A stretch of 64,000 nt of DNA from Ficedula albicollis (taxonomy: Eukaryota; Chordata; Aves; Passeriformes; Muscicapidae), in the NCBI RefSeq assembly GCF_000247815.1, contig NC_021700.1, positions 22,151,208 to 22,215,207 of the forward strand. The letters run 5' to 3'. Under the pieces are notes generated by a model that saw only the letters and a list, made by a program, of their open reading frames with translations, was not told the origin of the DNA and searched no databases. Each line of letters begins with the position of its first letter. The stretch's first letter is position 1. Both the position numbers and the translations under genes were made by a program. Positions 1 through 14,200 of the stretch are shown here, piece by piece.

Positions 1-240
1 CCCCTGTCCCGCCGCAGGAGCCGCCACAGGCCGGCAGTGGCATGGCCGCCCCTCGGGACACCGGCGCACTGGGCCGAACGCCCTCTTTTCCCTCTGCCTC
101 CTCACTCTCCTTCTTTACCTCTCCCTCCCATTTTTTTTCCTCTTGCTCTGTTTTCTCTAGCTGTCTTTAGTAAGGTAACTCCTTTTATATTTTGTCTTTT
201 TGTTACCAATAAACATTCTCAGGTACAGTGTTTGGTTTAA
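1..240 (+). mobile_element. Probable LTR 3' portion (ERV-like), cut by window edge
   Basis: The first 90 bases are GC-rich. They pass into a long pyrimidine-rich stretch and then a polyadenylation hexamer AATAAA near 208, followed by a GT/T-rich downstream element. This order (GC-rich part, C/T tract, AATAAA, GT-rich tail) fits the end of an avian ERV long terminal repeat, or the 3' end of a transcript. The 67-codon frame here lacks protein-like composition (Pro/Leu/Phe-rich from the C/T tract) and is not called as a gene. The left boundary lies outside the window and no target-site duplication can be checked. Confidence 0.35.
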
Positions 241-3200
241 TTTTGTTCCTGACCATCTATTTTTAAAAGAACTCCTTGCAGTTCCTCACACTGGCACATG
301 ACACATAGCCACAAGTTTTGTAGAACTGAACAGTACTGCTTTGGAAAGCGTACATAATCATGCTGGCAGATGTTACTTGGCATTATTGGTTCTTTCTCCA
401 GGGAGGGCAGTGCAGGGTTCCTGCTGCCTGGCAGGTCAGGTCTCCTCTGGGAGGCCCTCAGAGAACAGTTACTTCTCCATTCCCTTCTCTAAAGCTTTTG
501 GAGAAAAGTGGGGTCAAGCTCCTTGGGGGACTTCAGCACAGCTTTCAGGCAATGGAGAAATTTGATGTAAGGATTCAAATGGAGCTGAGGGCTTAAACCA
601 CAACCTTCACAGAGCTGGAGCAAAGGAATAGTTCTAGCAGTATCCATAGCACATGGCTTTCTGTTATGCTGGCATATGAAAAGAGTGATACAGGACCTGG
701 GCTTGCTGAAAGCCAGATAGGAGTGAACATGCAAGGTAAGCAGGGTGGGTGAGAGCATGTTGCCTAAATGGAGCTTTTCACACGTCACCAGCCTCCGTAA
801 GGTGAGCTGGAAGGATCCTTCCACCTAGTTTGCAGGCAGCTGGAGTGTTTTACCTCACTGGAACATGCTGACCTCTGTTAAATGGTTACGGCAGAGTTCT
901 GTGGAGACACTTTCATGAACATGCTTCTGGGCTTTGTTAGAGGAAAAAGAAACAGTTCTTGGAGGGTCTGTAAAAAACAATGTGTATAGAGTGTGTGTGT
1001 ACACTTATTTATGTATATATTCATAGTTACTCAATTTAGCATATGGAGTTAAGATGGAAAAAAAGAATTTTGAATCTACCAACCTTGAAAAGACATACTA
1101 ATGCTGAGCCAAAACACGAGAATCTGACCTAGGTCGGTTTATACATATGAGCAAAAATATTTACTCAGCTAGTAAGTATTTGATTAACCTTTGTTTATTG
1201 CTTCAAGATGAGAGACAGTTAAAATACAGGAACTCATGGATTATATTTTTGCTTTTTGGCTAGTGTTCACTTCCTCCACAGAGAAAAATATGCTGTAGTC
1301 AGGAAAAGAAACTTTTCTTTCTCATCTCAAAATCTGTATTTCAAACTCCAGAGCTGAGCTCAAGTGAAATGTACCTGTTCTATTTTTCTCTTTTTAATTT
1401 TTGAACTAAAGTAGAAGACTGAAGTAATGTGAGGCTGTGCAGCATGTAACTCTCATGACGTGGCTCACATGGATATACAGGCCAAAGCATGTGCAAAGTT
1501 TCTGCTTTCTGGGTTGGAGAGAGACAGGGACTATTTTATTTGTAATCTAAAACTAATATTTAACTCAGTGTTCAATGTTAAACACTGAGCCTTTTTATGC
1601 ATTTTCTGCTTCTAAGGCTTGAATTACACGATGTGTTACACTTCAAACTTGCTTGTTTCAAAAGGCAGACACAAACCCCTTTTTAAGTTGTGCGTTGCTG
1701 CTAACAAGACCCACCTGCCACAGTCACATACCTTCCTAGCTTGGGTCAACAAAGTGGCTCTGCTGCTCTGTGCAGGGTTATGGCATGTGGCAGTTTAAAA
1801 GCTGCCATGAAATTTCCCATATTTTTTCCTGCTATGTAATCCAGATTAAGAATTGTTTTTTTCTGAATAACCTGACGGGAGCATGTTACAATACAGAGAG
1901 GGATATCTGTTGCTGGCTTCTGATTTACAGAGACTGAGAAGAGGGTGGTTGTGAGAAGGATCAACCTGAGAGCTGTAGCACGTGTTGTGGGGTGGGATTA
2001 AGAAAAGTGGTAAATGCTTTGTGACCTTTCAGGACTGTAACAAAATAGAGCAAGATGTTTAGATGTAGCCCACAAAAGAAATCTCAGCTATTCAAGCAAT
2101 TTAAAAGGGTTTTAATATTTTGTTGTTATGGGTTTTTTTTTTATTTCTTTTTACTTTAATAAATAATTGTGCTCAATAGGTAAAGAGTGAACTAAGGCTT
2201 TGCATGCCTTAATAATTTGTTACTTGAGAATAATTTTTGAATCTGAATTGACAAGGGAAGAGCTCTCTGATAATGTCCATTATACCTTGTCCAATTTTTA
2301 CAAGTTTTCATGGTGTAAATTATTTGGCAATTGGAGCCAATCTAGTGTACACTTAATTACACTTAATCTAGTGTAATACTGCAATGTGGAAATGACAGCA
2401 GATCTTTTTGCTTTTGCAGTGCAGCATTTTTAAAACAGTATCTAGTAGAACATGCTTTAGACAAAATTGTGAACTCAACTATGAATAACACAAGGGCATC
2501 ATTACTAACAGCTGTAGTGGCTTTTCAGGAGGAATCTCCAAATGTCCATCCTTGATAAACACCAAATCAACCAGCGATCATAAAGGTAGTCCCAGGCCGT
2601 GGTTTGTGGCGTAGCTGGCACTGATATTTCCACTGTGTATGTACCTGTCCACCCAGGAGAGCAGCTCTCCTAAGAGCCAGGGTGCTTAGAAAGTCATATG
2701 ATGCGCAGTGCTGTTATTAGCAAACGTCAGTCCTTTAGTTTTGTGGTAGAGTCCTATCTTGAGTTTCCTGTTCCAAATAAACTCTTTAGCAAAACTGGAA
2801 CTGTAGGTTTGGTTTCTAAGCTGTTTTAGCTCCCCAGATGGCATTGGAGCCCAGCCCTGTCACAGCTGAGATGATGGAGGTGGAGACCAGGAGGGACTCA
2901 TGCTCTACTGCTTTGTATGAAAGACAGTATCTCTTTCCTTTGCCCATGGACAATCATGTTTTATTAAAGTTGACTTTTCTTGCTGGACACAATGAAGTAA
3001 TTAATTAGATAGTAAAAGAACCCCCAAACCACATAGACTATAGTTTCAATTTTGAGGACATGCTTCAAAGCCTGTAAACTTTTCAGGATTACACCTGATA
3101 GAATCCTCATTTCCTGAAAAACCCACTTTTTGGCAAAGACAGATGTTTTTCAATAGCTCTACATTATAGGGGAGGGAACTGAACCATAGAGAAATGCTAT

Positions 3201-4015
3201 GGATTATACAAGATGGTAAGATGGTTATTGGGAAGCCTTGGATTTTGTTTTACCTTCTTTGATTCTCAGTCTGATTTCATGTTCACTGCAAAGGCAACAA
3301 AAGATTTGTACATTTTAAGATAAAAAATCATGTCTTTGGGCTGAGTATTTTACTGTTAACTTTACTGTTTTTAATAATAATAACAACAAGAAAAACAATT
3401 TAAAATCTTATTTTGCTACCCTTGATTTCACTGATTTATAAGTACTTATTGATTGCAAAAGCAGTTCAGCCAGGCCTCTGAAGGGCTCAGTCATGGCTCT
3501 GAGGAGCAAGGAAACAATCAGATACATGTCAGAGCTGAGCAGTGATGAGCAGCTTAGAGAGGTGCCACTTCCAAGAAGCAGGCATTCAGCTAATGCCAAG
3601 GCTGCCAAGAGGGAGGAAAATATGTATTTCTCCAACATTTTCTAGGGCTTAGACTAACCCCAGCCTCTGCATGTTTGAGGCTCTCCTTGCCATGACCAGC
3701 TTGGGATAGCCCTGGTTTGGGCACTACAGAAGCTTTCCTATCCATTCATGTGTCTCTGCAAGAATGCTGTGTGGGGAGAGTGGGCCACAAAAAGGGTTTT
3801 TTTGGGGGTACTCTTCCCCTACTCTTGTGCACTCACAACACAGTTTCAGTACAGATTGGCGTTTTACTGAACCCACCAAATTCAGTATGTGCTGGATGAA
3901 TGGTAAAAATTGATTGTAACCTGGCTGGGAAGAAGGCTTGGTGAGTTTGTTGGCTGGGGAGTTGGCAGGGAGGAGCAGGGTTGATGATTGGGAAGCATAC
4001 AAAAAAGACAGTAGA
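241..4015. other. Unique AT-rich noncoding DNA
   Basis: I see no gene or recognisable repeat. Open frames are short and carry no known motif. A small inverted repeat (9-bp arms CTCAGTGTT/AACACTGAG, 8-base loop) lies at 1564-1589. AATAAACTC at about 2776, preceded by T-rich sequence, could be a stray polyadenylation signal, but nothing upstream supports a transcript. Confidence 0.6.
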
Positions 4016-4019
4016 AGTT

Positions 4020-4120
4020 TGCAGACCAGGTGGAACCCGAGTTCAAACCCAGTGCTATGTTCCACTCGCTGGGAGACCTATGGCAAGTCACTTGACCTCC
4101 CCCTTGTGCTCTAATAAACC
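4020..4120 (+). repeat. MIR-like SINE relic
   Basis: The stretch contains a tRNA-derived GAGTTCAAACCC box-B-like element, then the MIR core-like run GGCAAGTCACTTGACCTC. This is the usual order of a MIR SINE (box B, then the conserved GGGCAAGTCACTTAACCTC core) on the plus strand. The rest is too diverged to define ends. MIR copies are old and sparse in birds, so a short relic is expected. Confidence 0.7.
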
Positions 4121-7100
4121 AAGCTGTAAGTTTGCTGGCAAGCTGAAAACCAGATGCTGCATCTGGGAAGCGCTGGCTCAGGCAAAATTCCTTGACACCC
4201 ATTTAGAAGGCTTGTGTGTACTCTGAGCAGTGCTGATCTGACTGTCAGTCACAGCAGATGAAATTAAAGTGGTTTTTGGAAATAAGTTTCAATCGGATCT
4301 CTGCTTTATAATTTGTTTATTAAATATCATTCTGATCAGCTTTGAAGGAGAGCAGGATGGGCTGAGTTTTTATCTTAATATACACCAAAACTCCAAGGAG
4401 CAAACAAATTGTTTATCTTCCAGAAGAACACCTTGGCTATACGGCAGATTGGTATAGTCACTGACAGATGTCTGCAGAGGAATTCCTGCAAAGACTTTCA
4501 ACCCTTGATGGCAATTGCTAAGCTGTATGTATCACCAACTGCACAACAGGTCAGATCTTGCATTTGTAATAATTTGACCTATCAGCTTTTTGCCTTTTTG
4601 TCTGCTTTTGGAATTGGTGAGAAAAGTCAGTTGTCTCCTTCTGGCATTTTACTTCCTTTTTCCTCTCACTGTACATGTTCTCTCAGCTTTTATCCCTCTG
4701 CGGTCAAACCACCTTTGGGATGCTGACGGGCTAAAGATGGTGCTGCAAGAAATTGCTAGAACTTCCCATTAGTTGTGTGCTGTGCACAGGAGATCTGACA
4801 GGGAATAGATACAAATGCAGTCCTGCAAGGCATGATATCTAAATCTGTGCTTGCACCATGTGATGAGGTGTGCAAGCTGCGTTGTAAAGAGGGTACTTGA
4901 CTGATACAGGACTATTTCTGTGCTGATGTATCTGTGGCTGTGTCCGTTTACTCATGATATTTTTGGCAAGTGTTGAGGAGCTTTAGACTATTCCGGCTGT
5001 ATGTATAAATCATACGAGTACAGGGTTTTCAGAAAAGATGTTGATACTATATAGTCCTGAGCACGTGCATGTTTTCTGTTTCACTTTCTGAGTTTCAGGA
5101 TGAATAAAGTGAAAATATGATATTAATCTGAATACCAAAATAACTTCTTACTCATGCTTATTCTCCAAACATCAAAGCTATGAAATGAACTGGTCCACTA
5201 TGTTATTAGCTGGTTGTCATATTTAGGGGTCATATTTCTGTAAGACAGGTCTTTTCTCCCTTCTAGTTTTTAAAAGAACAAGACAAATTTATCTTTGTTC
5301 TTAAATTTAGTCACTTCTTGGTCAATATGTTGGAAAAAAAAATATTGCAAACATTTGTAAAGTTTGATAGAGAAGTACATCAGTATATAGTGAGGAAATG
5401 AACAATACTGCTAAATTGAGTTAAGTCAGAGATACATACAGTATGTGAAGGAGTGGATCTATCACTCTGTGTACAGAGTTCTTACAGTTCACTGATTTAT
5501 GGCAATTAAATACAAACCAAGTAAAGAAATAAATGTTTTGAGCAGAAAAATTTTATGGGAAGATTATGAGCTAAGCAAAGAACACTATGAAACAGAACCT
5601 AAAATCAAATTACTTAAAGTCCTTTATAAAACAGCATGATCTGTATGATTCTAATCCATAAAAATTGGAATGTGACTACATTTTTACAAAGCAGAACAGT
5701 TTCTATCCCTAATTAAGTTGAGACATGCTTATCTGAAAAGAAAAAGATAATACTGGTATAAAAAGAAGGCTTTTGATAAAAACCCAGGAGCTATTTACTT
5801 GTCATAATTAATAATATACTAATTAAAAGAAAGTAGTAGGTGTCTTTGAAATTACATTCCCTTTTATTTACATCAAACTCAATATTGTGCAGGCCACTCC
5901 TCCTTTTTCATGCTGGGGAATGAGAATATTTTATCAAGTGGCAGCCATTCACTCTTAACTGAACCTTGCCAGCTGAAGCCCAGCTGTTCAAGAGCTACAG
6001 AGAACAATGATTCCCTGAAAAATGCAGTCTGTATTTGTAAAAACGATCTTATCTTGGGAATGACAGGTAATTAATTCTTGTTTCTGCTTACATCTTTTCT
6101 GATTTTAGACCTTCATCTAGAAACTTTCTTGTGCATATACGGAAATCCCATGCTTACCTAGGAAAATATTTCAGTGTGTATGTCAAATTTTCTTAGGAAA
6201 TATAGGCACTGCATTTAGTTCATTGGATGAACCACTGATTTCTCCAGCAGAGATTAAGTACAACAGCCAATGCAGGAGAAATGCTGAAGTATAACTTCCT
6301 TTCATGTGACTGAATTATGTGCTTAAATTTAAACACATGCTGAACTAACCTTTCTGCATAGGGATGCTTTCCTGACTCTGAATGCTGATTACAAACATAT
6401 TTTTGGCAGATGTTTATGCTTCTGATGCAATTGAGTGCCTTTGCTTTGAAGGAGTAACTTCTTCAAAGTACAGCAAAATGGCACAAGTGTATTTTTAAAC
6501 ACCAACTCTTCCAGCAGTAGAGGAGCCTATGCTTTTGAAAGGCACATATTTAATTGGAAGAACGTGTCCTACTTGCACGGTTACTAAAGTATAATTCACC
6601 TCAAAGATTATGAGTGAGATTGGCTACTCAGGAAATGCTGTATTTAATGCTGCAAGCATGAAATGTTCAAACCAATTTTTTTAAAGGGCAACTTCATTCA
6701 ATGGATGTGAGTTTAGGCCAACTGAAACTTGTCCTGAATTAATTCATCATTAGAGGTATTCGCATGCAAGTTTTGCAGCTGTAGATCCAAATTATAAAGG
6801 TGTTTAGGAGCTATTGACTACTGGAAACAGATGGAAAACAGTGTTTTTATTCAGATGATTTAAGAAAACCCTTCACAACTGGGTCTAAGAACAGAGGAAA
6901 AATTTAACTGTACCACTGAAGGCAACAGCCCATCTCTAATAAACCATTCATATCAATTATGTTACATTCAGTTTCTGTACGGGTTTCATAATATTGCCAT
7001 TATTTTGTCCTGCAAAGTCAGTTATTTATGAATTATTGCCATGATGGCACTGCAGTATATGATATAATTTTGGATTAACCCTTCATACATCAGATTTCAA

Positions 7101-8030
7101 AGTGTGAATCTGTAGTTATAATTGTCCCAGAGCATTAAGACCTTAACTTATCCCTTTTCCAAGTTTACTTCAAGACGATATCAGTTAGAGGACTCCACAG
7201 GATAAGGAATCTCTGCATTTCAGGGTTGTTAAGCTGAGCAGAAAAACTCTCATTTTCCTTTCCAGGAAGATCTGTGAGTTTGGTTGAAGTGTCTAGCTGG
7301 TGTTTATTTTAAAATAACTTGAGCTTTAATGAACGGACTCTTGTTTTCCTCTTCTTCCTACCTCACGTGGAAGAAATGTCAGTGAGAGCTCAGGAAATGA
7401 AGAGTTCTCTTTCCTCCCAGGCAGGGTCTGTCATCTGAGCATGTATGGCTGCTGCTGACCTCTTTACTCGAAGCTCCCTTGGTGGCCTGTGTGCTCTGTG
7501 CTTCGTGTGGGCAGACAGCACATCTTGCTTGGCAGGAATCTCAGCTGCCTAGTGCCCAAAAGTGAGGTTTTTTATGTTCTGCCCACGGGTGAAATATAGT
7601 ACAAATAAATACTGTGAGGCCAAAAGCCAAAGATTTATTGGCCTGGCAAGAAGCTACTCAATGAGCAGGAAACATCCTCATGCTGTTAACAATAACCCAT
7701 TTAACAATTAATGCAGGTTCTACACCTGAATGAGGAAAAAATATATAACAGATAAATGACACAGGCATAGTCAAGTAATTGAGGTACCTCTGAGGAAAGC
7801 TGATGTGTGGTTTTGTCTCTCTTCTTGATTTCAGCTCTGTCACATCAATATCCTTGCCTTAGTATTCTTTTCCTGTGACTTTCTATCCTTTACTCTGAAG
7901 CTAGAAACACTGGGCTGACATGTTGACCTTGTGATCAACAGTACTGAGTATCTCCTGGTGCAGTGAAAGACTACTCATCCCCATCAGCTTCCCTTGGTGT
8001 TAGTCTGGGTCACCGCTTGACCTTGGAGAG
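4121..8030. other. Unique AT-rich noncoding DNA
   Basis: No coding frame or repeat is recognised. Composition is AT-rich, especially 5.1-7.1 kb. Near 7632 a minus-strand AATAAA (seen as TTTATT on plus) could mark an unidentified transcript or LTR end, but nothing else supports it. Confidence 0.55.
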
Positions 8031-8039
8031 ATTCTTAAG

Positions 8040-8560
8040 TATTATACCCTGAGGTGTGGTGAGAAAAGCCTCTTTCCCACAAACCTTCGCACCCATAAGT
8101 TTATTCTCCCTCAGTTCCCATGTCCCATTGGCCCGTTGCCCCTGACCACCCTGGTTCAGCCCCCAAGCCCACTTACATGCATACCCTAGAATGTTCTCCC
8201 TTCTCTGGATCTCTGTTTGTTCTGTTCTGTCACATCGCCCTACCCTGTCAATCCCCACTGGCTTTCCCTATCCCTAGCCCCTCCTATGCAGTATCTTGCC
8301 CTGTCCCCATTGGACCCTAACCCCCAAACCGCCCCCTCTTGCCCCATATATAATGCTGTACCCTCAGCCCATCCCTGTTCTTGTCCCTGGACATGTTTTG
8401 GAAGCTGTACATCGAAAAAACAGCCACTGTACCCTCAGCCCATCCCTGTTCTTGTCCATGGACGTGTTTTGGAAGCTGTACATCGAAAAAACAGCCTTCC
8501 GGTTTCCAGACAAGAACCCATCCCTTCGTTGCTCCTCAACTTCCTAGTAGCCAGTGTCCC
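8040..8560 (+). mobile_element. Probable solo LTR, plus strand, boundaries uncertain
   Basis: A C-rich promoter-like stretch leads to a TATA-box-like CCATATATAA at about 8345. About 65 bases further is an A-rich motif, CATCGAAAAAACAGCC, where a polyadenylation signal (AATAAA) would be expected in an LTR. A short T/C-rich U5-like tail follows. The TATA, short R, polyadenylation site and tail order is typical of avian endogenous retrovirus LTRs. No internal retroviral sequence is seen next to it, so a solo LTR is most likely. I could not find matching target-site duplications. The R-like part is tandemly duplicated (separate entry). Confidence 0.5.
8354..8496. repeat. Two-copy tandem duplication, 72-bp period
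   Basis: Two adjacent copies of a roughly 71-72 bp unit run from TGTACCCTCAGCCC to GAAAAAACAGCC. I count two substitutions between them (C/A and A/G). The unit covers the putative R region of the LTR-like element, so the polyadenylation-site region is present twice. The flanking TATA motif is not duplicated. Confidence 0.9.
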
Positions 8561-8810
8561 AGACCTGATCATGCAGGCTGCTTTTGGGACCTGGCTGTAG
8601 TGTGTTGCTACATCTACCAGCACCTCTTTTTCTGTCAGGACACAGAACCCTGGTGGGTGAGTTCAGCTGGTGAGCTGGCTCTGCTTCAGAAGTTGTTCCC
8701 AGAGAGCAAAAGAAAGGGAGGGTATGACTATGGGTGGAGCAGAAGTCTGAGGAAAGGCCACTGCCTGTGTTACCAGAGGCAAGATGTGTTCATGGAAGTG
8801 GGTCACAGTT
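8561..8810. other. Unique spacer between LTR-like element and CR1
   Basis: This is mixed-composition sequence with no recognised element. It ends where the CR1 3' terminus begins on the minus strand. Confidence 0.5.
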
Positions 8811-10438
<1,628 letters not shown>

Positions 10439-10440
10439 AG

Positions 10441-11035
10441 AGGAGCTTGGGCAGCCCCAGAGTACGGAAATGTTTTTCTGTTCCTTCAGGCCTCCAGAGA
10501 GTATGGATGGTCATCCTCAGGCAGAGATGTGTGAATTACCTGGCAGGTGACCACAGAGCATGTTGGCTGTACACACACGTGTGTCCTCTGCACTGGCTGG
10601 TGTGGAGAGAGTGGCCCTTCTCTCCCTGTGGTTGGTCAGAAGCTCTTGGACTTCATGAGTCCTTCCTCATGGCTTCAGCAGCAGCTTAGCAAAGTCATAA
10701 ATGGTGTTCAGTGAGTTAGTTATGTTTCAGCTCTCAGTGGGCTACTTTTGGTTTTTACATGCAATGGGATATAACAGAGTTAAATCTAAGGTATCACTGT
10801 TTCTGGGGGAGTGGCTCTATTACTGTCAACAAATGCTGATCCTGTTGTCACAGAGGTGACAGCAGCTCCAGGATTCAGCACCCCTGCTTGCCAGCAGCTC
10901 TTCCTCATTTCAGAGGTCAGCAGAAACACCTTTGATTGTGATCAACTTCATATTCTGTTGTGACAGAAGTCCTGGAGTTCCCTGTCACAGGTTCTGAGAT
11001 TGATCATACAATGGTTAACAAGTAAATAGGTAAGT
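10441..11035. other. Unique noncoding DNA
   Basis: No recognised gene or repeat. The plus-strand 80-codon frame at 10447 has no known motif. Confidence 0.5.
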
Positions 11036-11215
11036 TATGGTCTTCTGGTTAAGCCCTGGACTGGAGGGCTGTGGTTTGGTGTCTTCACCACATACAAGTT
11101 CTGTGACCTCAGGAACGCCATTTACCACTTCTGCTTCCATTTTCCAGCTGAGAGTATTACTTTTATTTTACCTCACTGGGTTGCTGGGCATATTCATTAG
11201 GCAGATGGCATCACA
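11036..11215 (+). repeat. MIR-like / tRNA-derived SINE relic
   Basis: The order of diverged blocks matches an old amniote SINE of MIR type. It opens with a box-A-like TTCTGGTTAAGCCCTGGACTG. A TTCTGTGACCTCAGG core (compare the usual TGTGACCTTGGGCAAGTCAC) follows, then a TTCCATTTTCCAGCTGAG block where CAGTTTCCTCATCTGTAAAATG is expected. It ends with TTTACCTCACTGGGTTGCTG, close to the usual CTACCTCACAGGGTTGTTG. Individual blocks are weak, but four in the right order and spacing are convincing. Confidence 0.6.
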
Positions 11216-14200
11216 GCAATGCAAACGTTGTTGGAGAAGCCTTATGAATATGAATCTCATCACAGCTGTTTTTTCTTCTCTTCTCTGTGGTGGGCTGACT
11301 CCAAAATAAAGTGTACTTGTTGTCCTTTTTAAGCAGTTCACCCTGTCTGCTTTTCGTCTGGCACTGAATTAAAAGGCTGAGCAAGATGTAAACCTCAGCA
11401 GGATTTGTTTTCCAAAAAGTTACATTCAAACAAAACAAAGATGCACTGTAATTTTAAGAAGAGTATGTTTATATTTCAGCTTAGGTGATAGCAAGGGGAA
11501 TGGTTTTGATTAAACCAAACAACCTCAAAAAAACCCCCTCAAAACCTCTTAAATTTCATGAGTCAGTGCAGTTGATGTCTCTTGATACTTCTGACGGGAC
11601 TGCAATGACCAGAGGTTTGGGGCAGATCTGCCAAGTCTTTCCCCTACAATGAGTTTCTGCAGGAAAATAGCAGGACTTTTAAAGCGAAAATTTTATTAGA
11701 AAAAGTTTAGTTTTTTACACAGAGAAAAATCAAAGAGACTGGGCCACAAAGAACAGAAGAGGGAATAATTGTGAAGATGGAAAGGTTTGTATGCAGTTCT
11801 GTTCCATGCTGGCTCTGCCAGCCACGGGTTCAGTGGTTTTGCTGGTAGGAATTTGGGTCTCTTTCTCCATCACCTGGGGTCCAGCTGGTGTTCCTCATCA
11901 CTTGCTGACAACCAGAACTCACATACTTCTTCTCTCATCTCTGCTCTGCAGGGCCCCATGAGCTAAAGGAGAGATCATTCTTACTCATGGCTCTTACATA
12001 TCCGTCTGTGGAGAGCAACAGCTCGGGCACTCCTGGGAGCAAGCAAAGCAAGCTCATCCTCTGTGCAGTGCTCTGGCTGCCACCATACCAGAAAGTTTCC
12101 ATGTTCTTTAGTTCTGCTCATGTGCAGTCCTTTCCCAAAGGCACAGGACTGTCCTGCAGGGCTTCCTTGAATAAAGAAGTCTGTTTTTTCTGTTGGCCCT
12201 TTCTGTTTTTCTTTTTTTAAATTCCTGCATGCTGTGATTTCAATAGCGATAGAGTACATATAAATCTTGGCAGATCTTTGACTAATCTAAGCAGACAGAG
12301 CTCTAGTGACATTGGTGGTCATGGATAAGTCACCACATCTGAACACAAGTACCAGAGGCTCCATCCTGCTGACACAGAAGACAATGGCAAACCTCCCACT
12401 GACTTCATATGAAGCAGGATCTGACATTTAGGGAAATATCTGGAGAGGTTTGCTTATGGGAAACTCCAGAGAACCTACAATAACATACATTTCATTCTTT
12501 CCTATGTGCGTCCAAATGTGAGGTCACTTGTTCAATTACACCCCTATTCTTATTCTGTTGGGTAATGAGGGGAAAACAAAAGAGCATTTGCATTTGCTTA
12601 TAGCACTGTATTTTCCCTCAAAGCTAACACAATGGTGCTAGGCAGTTTTGCTCTCATGAAATGTACCAAGCCAACAAGAAAAAAACCAAAACCCCATAAC
12701 TGAATCATTTTAAATGCTATTGAAAGGATTCATAATGGGATCCAAGGGGCTTTATGGAATGGCTTTAGGAAAGCTTAATTCTTTAAAATTGTTTTCGAGG
12801 TGAACATGTATTTAATTATATTTCAATTGAGTTTAAAGGCCTCCTGTTATTAGCATTGTTCAATGAAAAGCTCCTATGTTTTTTTTCAAATGCACCCCTT
12901 AATTCAAATCTTTTCCTGCAATTTAATTTTGAGAAACTGTTTTTATATGCTGATTACTATTTCTGTGAATCTGAGGCAGGTAAAAGAACAAGTTATTGGA
13001 ATAATTTTATTTTGATGACCTATCAACTAAAAAGCCTTAAATGACAGTGATTGCAAAGTGGTGCAATTAGGCTGAATAAAGACTGCAGATTGTCCTTACA
13101 GGTTCTCTGAAAATGGCACAGCAAGTCTGATTGAAGCAGGATGTCATAACAAATTTGTGTGGTGTGTGGTGGTAGCTGGAGCCTGCTGGAAGGATGTAGT
13201 GAAGTGGGATGCAGCAAAGGGAGCCATTATGAGCTGTGAAGGAATAGGGCCCTGGCTTCTCTCATTTCTCTATTTACCAAAACAACCAAATCCAGGCTGG
13301 GTTTAACTCTCTCTCTGTCCTCTGCTTCCAGTGCTGCACTGTCTTGGCTCTGTTCCACAATCTGTCCTGACCCAGAATATTTGCTGGGTTGCATAGCATG
13401 ACATTTAAAAATAGGCCCTTGGCTTATTAAATTTAAAGGAGCAATGTAGAATGGGGAGAAGAAAGAATGGGGAAGCACCTCTGAAGAACAAATGAGTTTG
13501 TTACTTCCTGCCTAAGAGAAGGCTTGCTTACCTGTAAAGTAGATACCTCTGTTCTTCTCGTTTTATGCACTTACCAAAGCTCCCATCATATCTAGTGGAA
13601 ACAAGAGTTGCATACCTATAATCTCACTGTATGAGTATAAAAGGTTGACTTCTAATTTATTAGCTAGGCTCCCTCCAGGCCAGGACACAGCTGGGTTGTC
13701 TCAGTTATGCCATAAGAAGGTTGCTGAAGCAAACCCCTAGGCTAAATGTATGAATGCTCAGCATACTTGTCTGGCTTTTGTAAGGAGGATTAGCGTGTCC
13801 AGTTGAGAAACATTACCCGTTGTTCAGTCTCTGGCAGCAGTCACAGAGTCAGTCCAGCATATGCTTGACTCCCTTTCTGATAGTCATCTATGAAGAAAAT
13901 TGATTGTTGTAAAATCCTACTTCAGGAGGTTCCCTTCTGAAAAAAGAGATAGTTGTCCAAAGATGCTCTCCCAGCCTCAAGTATGCTGCTGCTTTGGCTC
14001 AGCTGCTCTGCCCACTTTAGCAGAGACTCTGACCTCAGAGATTTTCCAATGCCGTTGCCAAAGAAATTTGAGAATGGAATATTTTGCAAATGTTTGGTGA
14101 CAATTTGAGGGTTTTTTTGGTAAGAACAGCAACTAGCACTTTTCCTTTTAATTAATGAGTCCTGTGCTTGTTGTATCTTTACTGCTAATTTAACTAGCTC

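Noticed and set aside
37..240. 67-codon frame at the left edge
   Set aside because: It is a translation of a C/T-rich LTR-like tail with no protein features.
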